NCBI GenBank assembly: GCA_937967955.1
Contig: CALBUB010000043.1
Span: 1-57,020, forward strand
DNA length: 57,020 bases
Source: an uncultured Bacillota bacterium
GTDB taxonomy: Bacteria > Bacillota > Clostridia > Tissierellales > Tepidimicrobiaceae
Direction of reading: 5' to 3'
The notes beneath the pieces were generated by a model, which was not told the origin of the DNA, did no database searches, and worked only from the letters and a program-made list of their open reading frames with translations. Positions 49,499 through 57,020 of this stretch are shown one piece after another. The translations under genes and the position numbers were made by a program. Positions within the stretch are counted from its first letter, which is position 1. Every line of letters begins with the position of its first letter.

Positions 49499-52128
49499 TG
49501 CTCCTTGATTAAAGAAGGTATTATACTTAAGGCTTCATCAACCTTTGTTACATCTTTACCACCAGCTTGAGCCATATCTGGACGACCACCGCCGCCACCA
49601 CCAGTTAACTTAGCTACTTCCTTTATCATATTTCCAGCATGAATACCTTTCTCCACTAAATCCTTAGTTGCCATAGCAACAAAATTGACCTTATTTTCAT
49701 TTGTGCATGCTAGCACTACTATGCCAGAGCCTAAACGCTCCCTTAAATTATCTCCTAAATTCCTTAAACTATTTACATCCATATTTTCAACTTTACAAGT
49801 CACTACATTTATTCCATCTATAACTTGTTTATTATCTAGAATATCATCAGCTATAGATTTAGCCATCTTATTCTTTAAAGTAGCTATTTCTTTTTCCTTG
49901 ACCCTCAATTCTTCTAATAGGGCTTCTACCTTTGAAACTGTATTCTTCCTATCAACTTTTAGTAAAGTAGAAAGTCTATCCATATTGGCTTCTAGCTCTA
50001 GTAGATATTCATAAGCAGCCCTTCCAGTGATAGCTTCAATTCGCCTTATTCCAGCTGCAATACTAGATTCGCTTATTATCTTGAACATACCTATATTTCC
50101 TGTATTGTCAACATGGGTACCACCACATAGTTCTATAGAGTATCCACCCATCTGTACTACCCTTACTCTATCCTTATATTTATCTTCAAATAAACCAACT
50201 GCTCCCATACGTTCTGCTTCTTCCAAAGAAGTTTCAGTAGTTGAAACATCCATTTGTTCAAATATTTTTTCATTAACTATTCTTTCAATCTGCTCCAATT
50301 GCTCTTTGCTTACTGCTTCATAGTGGGTAAAATCGAACCTTAACCTATCAGCTGCAACTAAAGAACCAGCTTGATTTACATGTTCTCCTAATACATCCTT
50401 TAATGCTCTATGAAGTAGATGGGTAGCTGAGTGGTTTCTCATAATATCACGTCTATTATTACAATCTACAATAGCAACTACTTTATCTCCAACTTTTATA
50501 CTACCTGCTTCTATTTTTATGAAGTGAGCAATTGCTTCATCTTTTGTATATTGAGTATTCACTACTCTTGCTTTAAAACCTTCCATTTCAATATAACCTG
50601 TATCAGCTATTTGTCCCCCTCTTTCTGCGTAGAAAGGTGTTTCATCTAGTATTAGTATACCTTCTTCTCCTTGGCTTAAGCTATCAACTGCTTTACCATC
50701 TACATATATTCCTTTTACCTCTGATTCAGTTATGAGCTTTTCATAGCCCTTGAAAATAGTATCATATTTTTTATCCAATTCTAAAATATTGGTGTTTTTC
50801 CAGCCTGAATCAGACAACTTTTCCCTTGCTTCCCTAGCTTTTTTCCTTTGTTCTTCCATGCATTCATTAAATGCCTTCTCATCTACTCCCAAACCTTCTT
50901 CTTCTAATATCTCTTTAGTTAGGTCCAATGGGAAGCCATAAGTATCATAAAGCTTAAATGCCTTTTCCCCATCTAAATATTTCTTATTCTTCTTAGTCAT
51001 TTCACGGATATATTCCTCTAATATAGCTAAGCCCTGATTGATTGTTTCCTGGAATTTCTCCTCTTCAACTCTTATTATCTTCTTTATATAAGATTCATTT
51101 TCTTTTAATTCTGGATATTCTACTTGCCAGGAAGCAATTACTGCTGAAACTACTCTCTCAAGGAAGGGTTTGTCTATTCCTAATAGTTTTCCATGTCTTG
51201 CCGCTCTCCTGATAAGTCTCCTTAAAACATAACCTCTACCTTCATTGCTAGGCAATACTCCATCTCCAACTAAGAAAGTCATTGCTCTTACGTGGTCTGT
51301 AATAACTCTAATAGAAACATCCGTCTTTTCATCCTGACCATAAGTTTTTCCAGCCTCTTTTTCAACCACCTTTAATATCTTCCTTACTTCCTCTACTTCA
51401 AATATGCTATCTACTTTTTCCATGACAGTTGCTATTCTTTCAAGGCCCATACCTGTGTCTATATTTGGATTCTTTAAAGGCTTGTAATTTCCCTCCTCAT
51501 CCTTATCAAATTGAGTAAAAACTAGATTCCAAACTTCAATATACCTATCACAATCACAACCTGGTTTACATGTGGCCTTTCCACAGCCATATTTTTCTCC
51601 TCTATCTACATATATTTCAGAACAAGGGCCACAAGGTCCAACCTCTAGCTCCCAAAAGTTATCTTCCTTGCCTAAGCGAACTATCTTCTCTTCAGGCACT
51701 CCAATCATTTTATTCCATATTTCATGGGCCTCATCATCCTTCTCATATATGGATACCCATAGATCTTCTTCAGGAATTTCCAATACCTCTGTTAAAAACT
51801 CCCAAGCCCACTTAATGGCTTCTTTTTTGAAGTAGTCTCCAAATGAAAAATTACCTAACATCTCAAAAAATGTAGCATGCCTATCAGTCTTTCCCACATT
51901 GTCAATATCAGCAGTCCTAATACATTTTTGACAAGTTGTAACCCTTTTGCTGGGCGGCTCTTTTTCGCCTGTAAAATAGGGCTTTAGTGGTGCCATACCT
52001 GCATTTATTAACAATAAGCTTTTGTCGTTCTTAGGCACTAGAGAAAAGCTTTTCAAGGCTAGATGTTCTTTCTCTTTAAAGAAATTAATAAATTCTCTTC
52101 TTATTTCGTGTAAGCCAATTTTTCTCAA
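49489..52128 (-). CDS. alaS: Alanyl-tRNA synthetase
   Basis: 879 aa, TTG start with GAGGTG 7 bases upstream. Class II catalytic domain: RREFINFFKEKEHLALKSFSLVP, INAGMAPLKPYFTGEKEPPSKRVTTCQKCIRTADIDNVGKTDRHATFFEMLGNFSFGDYFK, DTGMGLERI. The editing domain has RNHSATHLLHRAL and the CGGTHV zinc site (GYSIELCGGTHV). The C-terminal DHHA1 domain has TGGGGGGRPDMAQAGG. Complete and canonical. Confidence 0.98.
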   Translation of the reverse strand: MRKIGLHEIRREFINFFKEKEHLALKSFSLVPKNDKSLLLINAGMAPLKPYFTGEKEPPSKRVTTCQKCIRTADIDNVGKTDRHATFFEMLGNFSFGDYFKKEAIKWAWEFLTEVLEIPEEDLWVSIYEKDDEAHEIWNKMIGVPEEKIVRLGKEDNFWELEVGPCGPCSEIYVDRGEKYGCGKATCKPGCDCDRYIEVWNLVFTQFDKDEEGNYKPLKNPNIDTGMGLERIATVMEKVDSIFEVEEVRKILKVVEKEAGKTYGQDEKTDVSIRVITDHVRAMTFLVGDGVLPSNEGRGYVLRRLIRRAARHGKLLGIDKPFLERVVSAVIASWQVEYPELKENESYIKKIIRVEEEKFQETINQGLAILEEYIREMTKKNKKYLDGEKAFKLYDTYGFPLDLTKEILEEEGLGVDEKAFNECMEEQRKKAREAREKLSDSGWKNTNILELDKKYDTIFKGYEKLITESEVKGIYVDGKAVDSLSQGEEGILILDETPFYAERGGQIADTGYIEMEGFKARVVNTQYTKDEAIAHFIKIEAGSIKVGDKVVAIVDCNNRRDIMRNHSATHLLHRALKDVLGEHVNQAGSLVAADRLRFDFTHYEAVSKEQLEQIERIVNEKIFEQMDVSTTETSLEEAERMGAVGLFEDKYKDRVRVVQMGGYSIELCGGTHVDNTGNIGMFKIISESSIAAGIRRIEAITGRAAYEYLLELEANMDRLSTLLKVDRKNTVSKVEALLEELRVKEKEIATLKNKMAKSIADDILDNKQVIDGINVVTCKVENMDVNSLRNLGDNLRERLGSGIVVLACTNENKVNFVAMATKDLVEKGIHAGNMIKEVAKLTGGGGGGRPDMAQAGGKDVTKVDEALSIIPSLIKEQVK

Positions 52129-52152
52129 TTCATTTCACCTCTTAGCTTTATT

Positions 52153-52181
52153 TTAAAAAAATTCGTCCCAAAATGGGACGA
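52153..52181 (-). terminator. Terminator hairpin in the alaS leader
   Basis: An 8-bp GC-rich stem TCGTCCCA / TGGGACGA with a 3-base loop (52163-52181) is followed on the minus strand by AATTTTTTT. It lies downstream of the consensus promoter and upstream of the alaS start, in the position of an attenuator. Confidence 0.8.
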
Positions 52182-52206
52182 GAGCCTAGCATATATCTAT
52201 ATTTGG

Positions 52207-52235
52207 ATTATAATTTATCCGCTAATTTTTGTCAA
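52207..52235 (-). promoter_or_regulatory. Consensus sigma-A promoter of alaS
   Basis: On the minus strand TTGACA (52235-52230), exactly 17 bases, TATAAT (52212-52207): both hexamers are perfect. Transcription should begin near 52200, about 20 bases before the leader terminator and about 72 before the alaS start codon. Confidence 0.88.
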
Positions 52236-52250
52236 CTAACTATCCCTGCT

Positions 52251-53441
52251 CTATTTTTTTATTAATCTTCTTTTTCTAATTTTATCTACAAAAAAACCAA
52301 AGAGTATTTTTAATATAGATACTACAGGAATAACAAATATCATTCCCAATACACCAAACATATTACCAGCTATTATAAGTGATAACAGTACTGTTGTGGG
52401 ATGTAAGCCAGTAGTATCCCCAATTATCTTAGGACCTAGCACGTTGTTTTCTATCCACTGAATTAAAACGAATATGACTGCTACCCATATTCCCTTTGTT
52501 ACACTATCTAAAAAGGCAAATATAACTGCAGGAACGAAACCCAAAAAAGGTCCAAAATAAGGTATAATATCTGCTATACCAGTAAGTAGGCCGATTACTA
52601 TTGCAAAATTTATATCTAATAACAATAGAACTAATGTAGTTGCTACTCCCACATATATGGCTAATATGAGTCTTCCCCTTACAAATTGGCTTAAAGATTT
52701 GTCTATTTCTATTAATAGCTCCTTCACTTCTAATCTTTTATCTTTGGGTATCAGTAAAAATGTCCGCTTGATTAATTTATCTTTATCCTTTAAAAAATAA
52801 AAAGTTAATATAGGTATTAACACCAAACTAATGGTTCTATTAAGTAAATTTCCCACACTAGTAAACAATTTACTCATGTTTGAAAGTACAAGCTCTTGCA
52901 ATTGATTAATATTATCAAAAATTATGCCTTCTATATTTTCAATTATAGGTGCTATACTTTCTAAATTATAATACCTATAATATAAATCTTTAACAAAATC
53001 AGCTATTCTATTAAAATAAACTGGCAATACTACCAATACTTCCTTAAGTTCCCTACCCAATCTAGGTATAAAGGAAATAGAAATAGCAATAAATATTCCA
53101 AATATAACTATGTACAATAATATAATCCCTAAACCTCTGGAAATATTGTGCCTTTCCATATAATTAACTATTGGATTCAACAGGTAAGAAAAAATTAGAG
53201 ATATAATGATAGTAAATAAAATATTAGGTATAATATCATACCTTTGAATTAAAGTATAAAAAATATAAACTAGTAGAACCACTGCTAAAAATTGAAAAGT
53301 CCTTTTTCTACTTATCTTAATTCTCTTATCTTCATCTACAAACCTGTTACCAATATGTATCAAATAGTAAATAAGCAAAAACAATATAATAAATACTAAA
53401 AGGATTAAGCCTCTATTTAAAATTAAAAGTTGCATGTTCAT
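52251..53441 (-). CDS. AI-2E family permease (YrrI-like)
   Basis: 396 aa; start placed at an ATG (53439-53441) with GGGTG 8 bases upstream, though an ATG two codons later (AAGG) and one five codons earlier are possible. About eight membrane helices; FTIIISLIFSYLLNPIVNYMERHNISRGLGIILLYIVIFGIF near the N-terminus and GLLTGIADIIPYFGPFLGFVPAVIFAFLDS in the core are family signatures, as is NNVLGPKIIGDTTGLHPTTVLLSLIIAGNMFGVLGMIFVIPVV. The AI-2 export name is historical; transport substrates differ. Same position as yrrI before alaS in Bacillus. Confidence 0.9.
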   Translation of the reverse strand: MNMQLLILNRGLILLVFIILFLLIYYLIHIGNRFVDEDKRIKISRKRTFQFLAVVLLVYIFYTLIQRYDIIPNILFTIIISLIFSYLLNPIVNYMERHNISRGLGIILLYIVIFGIFIAISISFIPRLGRELKEVLVVLPVYFNRIADFVKDLYYRYYNLESIAPIIENIEGIIFDNINQLQELVLSNMSKLFTSVGNLLNRTISLVLIPILTFYFLKDKDKLIKRTFLLIPKDKRLEVKELLIEIDKSLSQFVRGRLILAIYVGVATTLVLLLLDINFAIVIGLLTGIADIIPYFGPFLGFVPAVIFAFLDSVTKGIWVAVIFVLIQWIENNVLGPKIIGDTTGLHPTTVLLSLIIAGNMFGVLGMIFVIPVVSILKILFGFFVDKIRKRRLIKK

Positions 53442-53468
53442 ATCCTTATCACCCATATCATATTATAT

Positions 53469-53497
53469 ATTGGGATAGACTATTAGTCTATCCCAAT
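53469..53497 (-). terminator. Hairpin after the YtxH-like gene
   Basis: A perfect 12-bp stem, ATTGGGATAGAC / GTCTATCCCAAT, with a 5-base loop spans the stop codon (53488-53490). The following sequence is ATATAATATG, without a T-run, so termination is uncertain. Confidence 0.55.
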
Positions 53498-53658
53498 AAT
53501 GTATTTATACCATTTACTAAAGTTGACTTTGCTTTTTTAGCTGTTTTCATTATTTTTCTTCTAGAAACATTTTTAGTATTAGTAGCCATAAGCATTCCTA
53601 CAGATAGGCCTACCATACTGCCAATTATAACGCCATTTTTAATTTTGTTTTTCTTCAC
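53488..53658 (-). CDS. Small YtxH-like single-helix protein
   Basis: 56 aa, GTG start (53656-53658) with GGAGAGG 7 bases upstream. Sequence: basic start KKNKIKNG, then a glycine-rich membrane helix VIIGSMVGLSVGMLMA, then a basic amphipathic tail (RRKIMKTAKKAKSTLVNGINTLLG). This resembles the YtxH/gas-vesicle-GvpP-like small membrane proteins seen beside AI-2E permease genes. Function unknown. It is separated from the permease gene by 46 bases. Confidence 0.72.
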   Translation of the reverse strand: MKKNKIKNGVIIGSMVGLSVGMLMATNTKNVSRRKIMKTAKKAKSTLVNGINTLLG

Positions 53659-53755
53659 TGTTTATCCTCTCCTTTGTTATTATATCTACTATTCTTTTCA
53701 TTTCTGTGTTATTTAGTCATATATATTTTTTGCAGTCTTAGATAATTTTGTAAAA

Positions 53756-54241
53756 TCAACTCAATATATTACTCTTAATTTTTATTGCTTCTTCATCTAT
53801 AATAACATTATCAAGGAGAGGCAGATAGTTTCTTCCTTTAATTATATCCTCAAACACGCCTTCCGTTATAATAAAACCATCAATTTTACCATCATCTTTA
53901 TCTATTACTATATCTCTTATAAAACCTACAAATTCTCCATTTTCATCCTTAATGTCTTTATTAAAAAGTCTTGCACCTTCTTTTTCACTAGATATATTTC
54001 TTTCCAATCTTTCTTCCAATTGTTTAACATCTTTAGTATATACTACTTGGTTATTGTTTAAAAAAAGGATATCTTCGTACTTAATAATAGCTTTATTTTT
54101 TATTAAATTATCATTTTTAATAATTAAATATTCCACTCTTTTATAATCATCAGAACAAATTATTTCTTCAATCTTACCAACTGGCTCTTTTGTATCCTTA
54201 TCAAGAACTTTTAAAGTTAATAGTTGTTTATACCTAATCAT
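53756..54241 (-). CDS. PRC-barrel domain protein (YrrD-like)
   Basis: 161 aa from an ATG at 54239-54241 with GAGGGG 7 bases upstream; the frame extends six codons further. Two PRC-barrel repeats: YKQLLTLKVLDKDTKEPVGKIEEIICSDDYKRVEYLIIKND and GARLFNKDIKDENGEFVGFIRDIVIDKDDGKIDGFIITEG. Matches YrrD of Bacillus, encoded in the same order between nifS/nifU and yrrI. Function unknown; cytosolic. Confidence 0.88.
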   Translation of the reverse strand: MIRYKQLLTLKVLDKDTKEPVGKIEEIICSDDYKRVEYLIIKNDNLIKNKAIIKYEDILFLNNNQVVYTKDVKQLEERLERNISSEKEGARLFNKDIKDENGEFVGFIRDIVIDKDDGKIDGFIITEGVFEDIIKGRNYLPLLDNVIIDEEAIKIKSNILS

Positions 54242-54365
54242 GGTTATACCCCTCTTCATATACTATATTAATATTTTTTCTCCTACAGAGATTAATATTT
54301 AAAATAGGAATATCCAATTTTATTATAAAAATGTAATTATTAGAGGGACATAACCTTAAAGTTTA

Positions 54366-54785
54366 TTAATGGTCGTGTGGATCTACTGGTTCAAAATCTT
54401 CCAAACCTTCAATATGAATGTTGTTCTTTTCTGCATAATCCTTCAAAGCTGACTTAATAGCTTGTTCCGCTAAAACAGAGCAGTGCATCTTAACAGGAGG
54501 TAAACCATCTAAGGCCTCTGCTACTGCTTTGTTTGTAACTTTCATTGCTTCTTCAATAGTTTTTCCTTTTATCAATTCTGTAGCCATACTTGAAGAGGCA
54601 ATAGCAGAACCGCAACCAAAAGTTTTAAATTTTGCATCCACAATAACTCCATCTTCTATTTTTAAGTACATCTTCATTATATCTCCACATCTAGGATTTC
54701 CAACTTCTCCTATACCATCTGCATTTTCTATTTCTCCCACATTTCTTGGATTTATAAAATGTTCCATTACTTTCTCTGAATACAT
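54366..54785 (-). CDS. nifU: Fe-S cluster assembly scaffold NifU/IscU
   Basis: 139 aa. Scaffold for Fe-S assembly. Three cluster ligands are seen: GNPRCGDIMKMYL (Cys), FGCGSAIASSSMATELIKG (Cys) and KMHCSVLAEQAI (Cys). Asp in the CGD motif is present. It is directly downstream of nifS (start 0 bases from its stop), as in most clostridia; trmU/mnmA, often next in line, is absent here. Confidence 0.95.
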   Translation of the reverse strand: MYSEKVMEHFINPRNVGEIENADGIGEVGNPRCGDIMKMYLKIEDGVIVDAKFKTFGCGSAIASSSMATELIKGKTIEEAMKVTNKAVAEALDGLPPVKMHCSVLAEQAIKSALKDYAEKNNIHIEGLEDFEPVDPHDH

Positions 54786-55967
54786 TTACTTTCCCTCCTT
54801 TTTTACCTTTTCATACAAAGGTGACATTTCCCTTAATCTAGATACTATCTCAGTAAGTTTTTCTACTACATAATCTACTTCTTCTTCAGTATTGTAATCA
54901 CCTAGTGTCAATCTCAATGAGCCATGAGCTATTTCATGGGGTAGTCCTATAGCTAATAGAACATGGGAAGGCTCTAATGAACCAGAAGTACAAGCAGAAC
55001 CACTAGAAGCTGCTATTCCTTCCATATCCAAACTAAGTAACATAGATTCTCCTTCTATAAATTCAAAGCACAGATTTACATTACCTGGCAGCCTCTTTGT
55101 TGGATGTCCATTAAGTCTTACATAGTCTATATTGTCAAATACCTTTTTAATAAGCCTATCTCTTAATCTTATAAGCTTTTCATTGTTTTCCTCTAAATTT
55201 TCATAGGCTAATTCTATAGCCTTACCCATTCCAACAATGGCTGGTACATTTTCTGTTCCTGCTCTTCTACTTCTTTCTTGTCCACCACCTGTTATTAAGG
55301 AGTCTATTTTAACACCTTTTCTAATATATAATGCCCCAACACCTTTTGGTCCATAGAATTTATGAGCAGACATGGACAATAGGTCTATATTTAACTCGTC
55401 CACATCTATCTTTATATGTCCAACTGCTTGAACAGCATCAGTATGGAAATATATGCCGTGTTCCTTGGCAATTTGTCCTATTTCCTTTATAGGTTGGATA
55501 GTTCCTATCTCATTATTGGCAAACATTATAGTAATCAATATTGTATCTTCAGTTATGGCTTCTTTCAGCTGCTCTAAGTCTACTATTCCATATTCATCTA
55601 CATCTAGATAAGTAACCTTAAAACCTTGTCTTTCTAAGTATTCACAAGTATGTAAAACAGCATGATGTTCAATTTTGCTTGTAATAATGTGATTTCCTTT
55701 GTTTCTGTTTGCAAAGGCAACCCCTTTTATAGCCCAGTTGTCAGCTTCAGAGCCTCCAGCAGTAAAGAATATTTCCTTTGGATCGGCATTTATAGCTTTT
55801 GCTACCCTTTCTCTAGCTATTTCAATTGCATTTTTAGATTTGCTTCCTAAAGTATATATACTAGAAGGATTCCCATAATTTTCTGTAAAATATGGCAGCA
55901 TCTCTTCTAATACTTCTTTTTTTACCCTAGTAGTAGCCGCATTATCCATATAAACATACTTATTCAT
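54786..55967 (-). CDS. nifS: Cysteine desulfurase NifS/IscS
   Basis: 393 aa PLP enzyme that takes sulfur from cysteine. YMDNAATTRVKKEVLEEMLPYF, FTAGGSEADNWAIKG, and the His in SKIEHHAVLHTCEYL stack on PLP. The PLP Lys is in LLSMSAHKFYGPKGVGALYI, and the catalytic Cys in AASSGSACTSGSLEPSHVL. It supplies sulfur to NifU and probably to tRNA thiolation. It is preceded by rrf2 with an 18-base gap. Confidence 0.96.
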   Translation of the reverse strand: MNKYVYMDNAATTRVKKEVLEEMLPYFTENYGNPSSIYTLGSKSKNAIEIARERVAKAINADPKEIFFTAGGSEADNWAIKGVAFANRNKGNHIITSKIEHHAVLHTCEYLERQGFKVTYLDVDEYGIVDLEQLKEAITEDTILITIMFANNEIGTIQPIKEIGQIAKEHGIYFHTDAVQAVGHIKIDVDELNIDLLSMSAHKFYGPKGVGALYIRKGVKIDSLITGGGQERSRRAGTENVPAIVGMGKAIELAYENLEENNEKLIRLRDRLIKKVFDNIDYVRLNGHPTKRLPGNVNLCFEFIEGESMLLSLDMEGIAASSGSACTSGSLEPSHVLLAIGLPHEIAHGSLRLTLGDYNTEEEVDYVVEKLTEIVSRLREMSPLYEKVKKEGK

Positions 55968-55985
55968 ACCTAAAGCCTCCTAAAG

Positions 55986-56411
55986 TTATTTATTGATTTG
56001 ATTTTTCTGATTGTCAATCATATCTTGTAATGAAATTGAATCGATTACATTGCTAATACTTTCATTTATTTGAGCATATACAAATCTTGTTGCACAATCC
56101 TCTTCATTTTCACATTTTTTGCTGTCATCTTCCACACAGTCCACTGGAGCCATGCTTCCTTCAAGAGTGCGTAATATATGCCCTACAGTAATTTGTTGTG
56201 GATGCTTGGCTAACATATAGCCACCTTGAGCTCCTCTTACACTCTGCAGCAGGCCTTCTTTTCTTAAGACTGAAAAAAGCTGTTCTAAATAGTTTTCAGA
56301 AAGACCTTGTTTTTTTGCAATAGTATTTAATGGTATTGGCCCTTCCCCGTAGTGTAAGGCTAGCTGATACATAGCTTTTAAACCGTATCTACCTCTAGTA
56401 GATAACTTCAT
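55986..56411 (-). CDS. Rrf2 family Fe-S responsive regulator (IscR-like)
   Basis: 141 aa from an ATG at 56409-56411 with GAGGTG 5 bases upstream; the frame extends across the promoter and is not used. Winged helix: MKLSTRGRYGLKAMYQLALHYGEGPIPLNTIAKKQGLSENYLEQLFSVLRKEGLLQSVRGAQGGYMLAKHP. The cluster loop has three cysteines (CVEDDSKKCENEEDC, spacing 7 and 5), like IscR. It likely senses Fe-S demand and controls itself with nifS/nifU. CymR of Bacillus is a homolog that lacks the cysteines. Confidence 0.9.
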   Translation of the reverse strand: MKLSTRGRYGLKAMYQLALHYGEGPIPLNTIAKKQGLSENYLEQLFSVLRKEGLLQSVRGAQGGYMLAKHPQQITVGHILRTLEGSMAPVDCVEDDSKKCENEEDCATRFVYAQINESISNVIDSISLQDMIDNQKNQINK

Positions 56412-56440
56412 AAAAACACCTCTTTTTAATTCCCAGTAAA

Positions 56441-56461
56441 TTACTTGACATTCCAAGCTAA
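56441..56461 (-). promoter_or_regulatory. Candidate operator of the rrf2-nifS-nifU operon
   Basis: An imperfect palindrome just downstream of the -10 box: TTAGCTTG, 6 bases, CAAGTAA on the minus strand. Its location over the transcription start suits repression. I cannot tell which regulator binds; autoregulation by the Rrf2 protein is the simplest guess. Confidence 0.35.
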
Positions 56462-56489
56462 TTATAATATACCCTACTATTTCTGTCAA
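56461..56489 (-). promoter_or_regulatory. Consensus sigma-A promoter of rrf2-nifS-nifU
   Basis: On the minus strand TTGACA (56489-56484), 17 bases, TATAAT (56466-56461), both perfect. Transcription should start near 56454, leaving a leader of about 43 bases. Confidence 0.88.
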
Positions 56490-56516
56490 CATTCAAATCT
56501 TTTTTAGACTTTTTTA

Positions 56517-56543
56517 ACAAAATAAAAAGGAGCCTAAGCCCCT
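56517..56543 (-). terminator. Intrinsic terminator after the partial right-edge gene
   Basis: Stem AGGGGC / GCTCCT (one G-U pair) with a 4-base loop at 56528-56543, followed on the minus strand by TTTTTATTTTG. It lies 4 bases after the stop codon at 56548. Confidence 0.7.
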
Positions 56544-56547
56544 CAAA

Positions 56548-57020
56548 TTAATCATCACCATACAAGTCCCCATATTGAAGTGGGAAAAATAGTGGGAAAG
56601 GTTGGTTATCAAAGTCATCACAAATATCCTCTGGCGTAAATTCTTGACATTGTGGTGGTTCAGGACAGAAGCCAAATGTAGGTATTAGTAATTGCACCCT
56701 ACCCACTACTTTTATTACTATAAATACTCCTACGGCAAAGGTTACTTTGCTATCCATTACTATTGGTTGACCTAATACTTTAGAACTGGTCTCTGTAACA
56801 ATATTAAATTGAAACTCATCTCTAGCTTCAGGCATAAACAATATAATATCTTTATCTATATCTGGCAAATTATTTTCAATAACACTTCCATCTGACAAAA
56901 TTATTTTATAGGGTGTTCTTAAGGTAAATCTAACCCTTTTAAAATTTGGTTTATTGGGAAGATCATCTATCCTCAGTGTATCAGGTACAATATATCCTGA
57001 TTCAAATTTAATTGAGCTAA
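56548..57020 (-). CDS. Hypothetical protein, C-terminal part, truncated by the window edge
   Basis: 157 codons are open to the right edge, so the start is not seen; a TTG at 56896-56898 is probably internal. The visible part has YIVPDTLRIDDLPNKPNFKRVRFTLRTPYKIILSDGS, beta-rich, then FQFNIVTETSSKVLGQPIVMDSKVTFAVGVFIVIKVVGRVQLLIPTFGFCPEPPQCQEF, with two cysteines and prolines, and an acidic tail ending in YGDLYGDD. I do not recognise the family with certainty; the style recalls uncharacterised spore-surface proteins of clostridia. It is first in order before rrf2. Confidence 0.6.
   Translation of the reverse strand, partial: SSIKFESGYIVPDTLRIDDLPNKPNFKRVRFTLRTPYKIILSDGSVIENNLPDIDKDIILFMPEARDEFQFNIVTETSSKVLGQPIVMDSKVTFAVGVFIVIKVVGRVQLLIPTFGFCPEPPQCQEFTPEDICDDFDNQPFPLFFPLQYGDLYGDD

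Noticed and set aside
52129..52250. A complete T-box leader for alaS
   Set aside because: The space between promoter and start is about 72 bases and no specifier loop or GGTGG-type T-box is present; only the terminator-like part is there.

Overview
The window is a compact, AT-rich, almost entirely minus-strand chromosome segment from an endospore-forming, probably anaerobic member of the Firmicutes. Gene order and families (spo0A-spoIVB-recN-tlyA, spoIIIAA-AH, sigK, spoIIM, RNase J, IreB, RuvX, a CD1247-type protein next to efp, an AmaP/DUF2273/Asp23 set, gram-positive type IV pili) best fit class Clostridia/Tissierellia. The class is inferred from gene content, not from an rRNA. I see no tRNA or rRNA genes, CRISPR array, prophage or insertion sequence.

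Layout, left to right (most genes are read right to left). Positions 1-3843: a partial D-Ala-D-Ala carboxypeptidase, pyrimidine-nucleoside phosphorylase, a degenerate XerD-like recombinase, spoIIM and a Nudix ADP-ribose pyrophosphatase. Positions 3849-8483: a five-gene module of unknown overall function (DUF3866, MraY-like phosphoglycosyltransferase, GT2, MctB/SteB-like, SteA-like). Positions 8613-17423: spo0A, spoIVB, recN, tlyA, ispA, xseB, xseA, a TsaD-like paralog and nusB. Positions 17464-18723: the DUF2273/amaP/asp23 envelope set. Positions 18797-24051: the complete spoIIIA operon. Positions 24183-25996: CD1247-type acidic protein, efp, aroK, comFB. Positions 26001-34975: a type IV pilus operon (pilB, pilT, pilC, pilA, pilD, pilM and four minor-pilin-like genes) with no recognisable pilN or pilO. 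Position 35204-35812 holds the only plus-strand gene, a YhcN/YlaJ-type spore lipoprotein. Positions 35860-42544: sigK, a class B penicillin-binding protein, udk, tRNA-uridine hydroxylation genes trhP/trmR, mltG and queT. Positions 42576-53441: ylbF family, RNase J, fur family, DUF1292, ruvX, an aldo/keto reductase, a large membrane protein, ireB, alaS and an AI-2E-type permease. Positions 53488-57020: a small YtxH-like gene, a PRC-barrel protein, the Fe-S set nifU/nifS/rrf2 and a partial hypothetical gene.

How it works together: the sporulation genes cover initiation (spo0A), the mother cell-forespore channel (spoIIIA), engulfment (spoIIM), sigma-K activation signalling (spoIVB) and the late mother-cell sigma factor (sigK). 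Housekeeping genes for DNA repair, tRNA modification, isoprenoids, translation and Fe-S assembly sit between them in the usual firmicute order.

The most interesting sequence-level observations are: (1) the XerD-like gene has lost nearly all catalytic residues and has an in-frame TAG exactly at the codon before the nucleophile tyrosine position; (2) the Shine-Dalgarno sequences of spoIIM, sigK and the PBP gene lie inside long leader hairpins; (3) a perfect sigma-H-type promoter with a 0A box embedded in it precedes spo0A; (4) a consensus sigma-A promoter before alaS is followed at once by a strong terminator, with no T-box; (5) the pilus operon lacks pilN/pilO and has a startless small ORF in their place. 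No large, clearly novel multi-gene system is evident; the SteA-associated module is the best candidate for an undescribed pathway.
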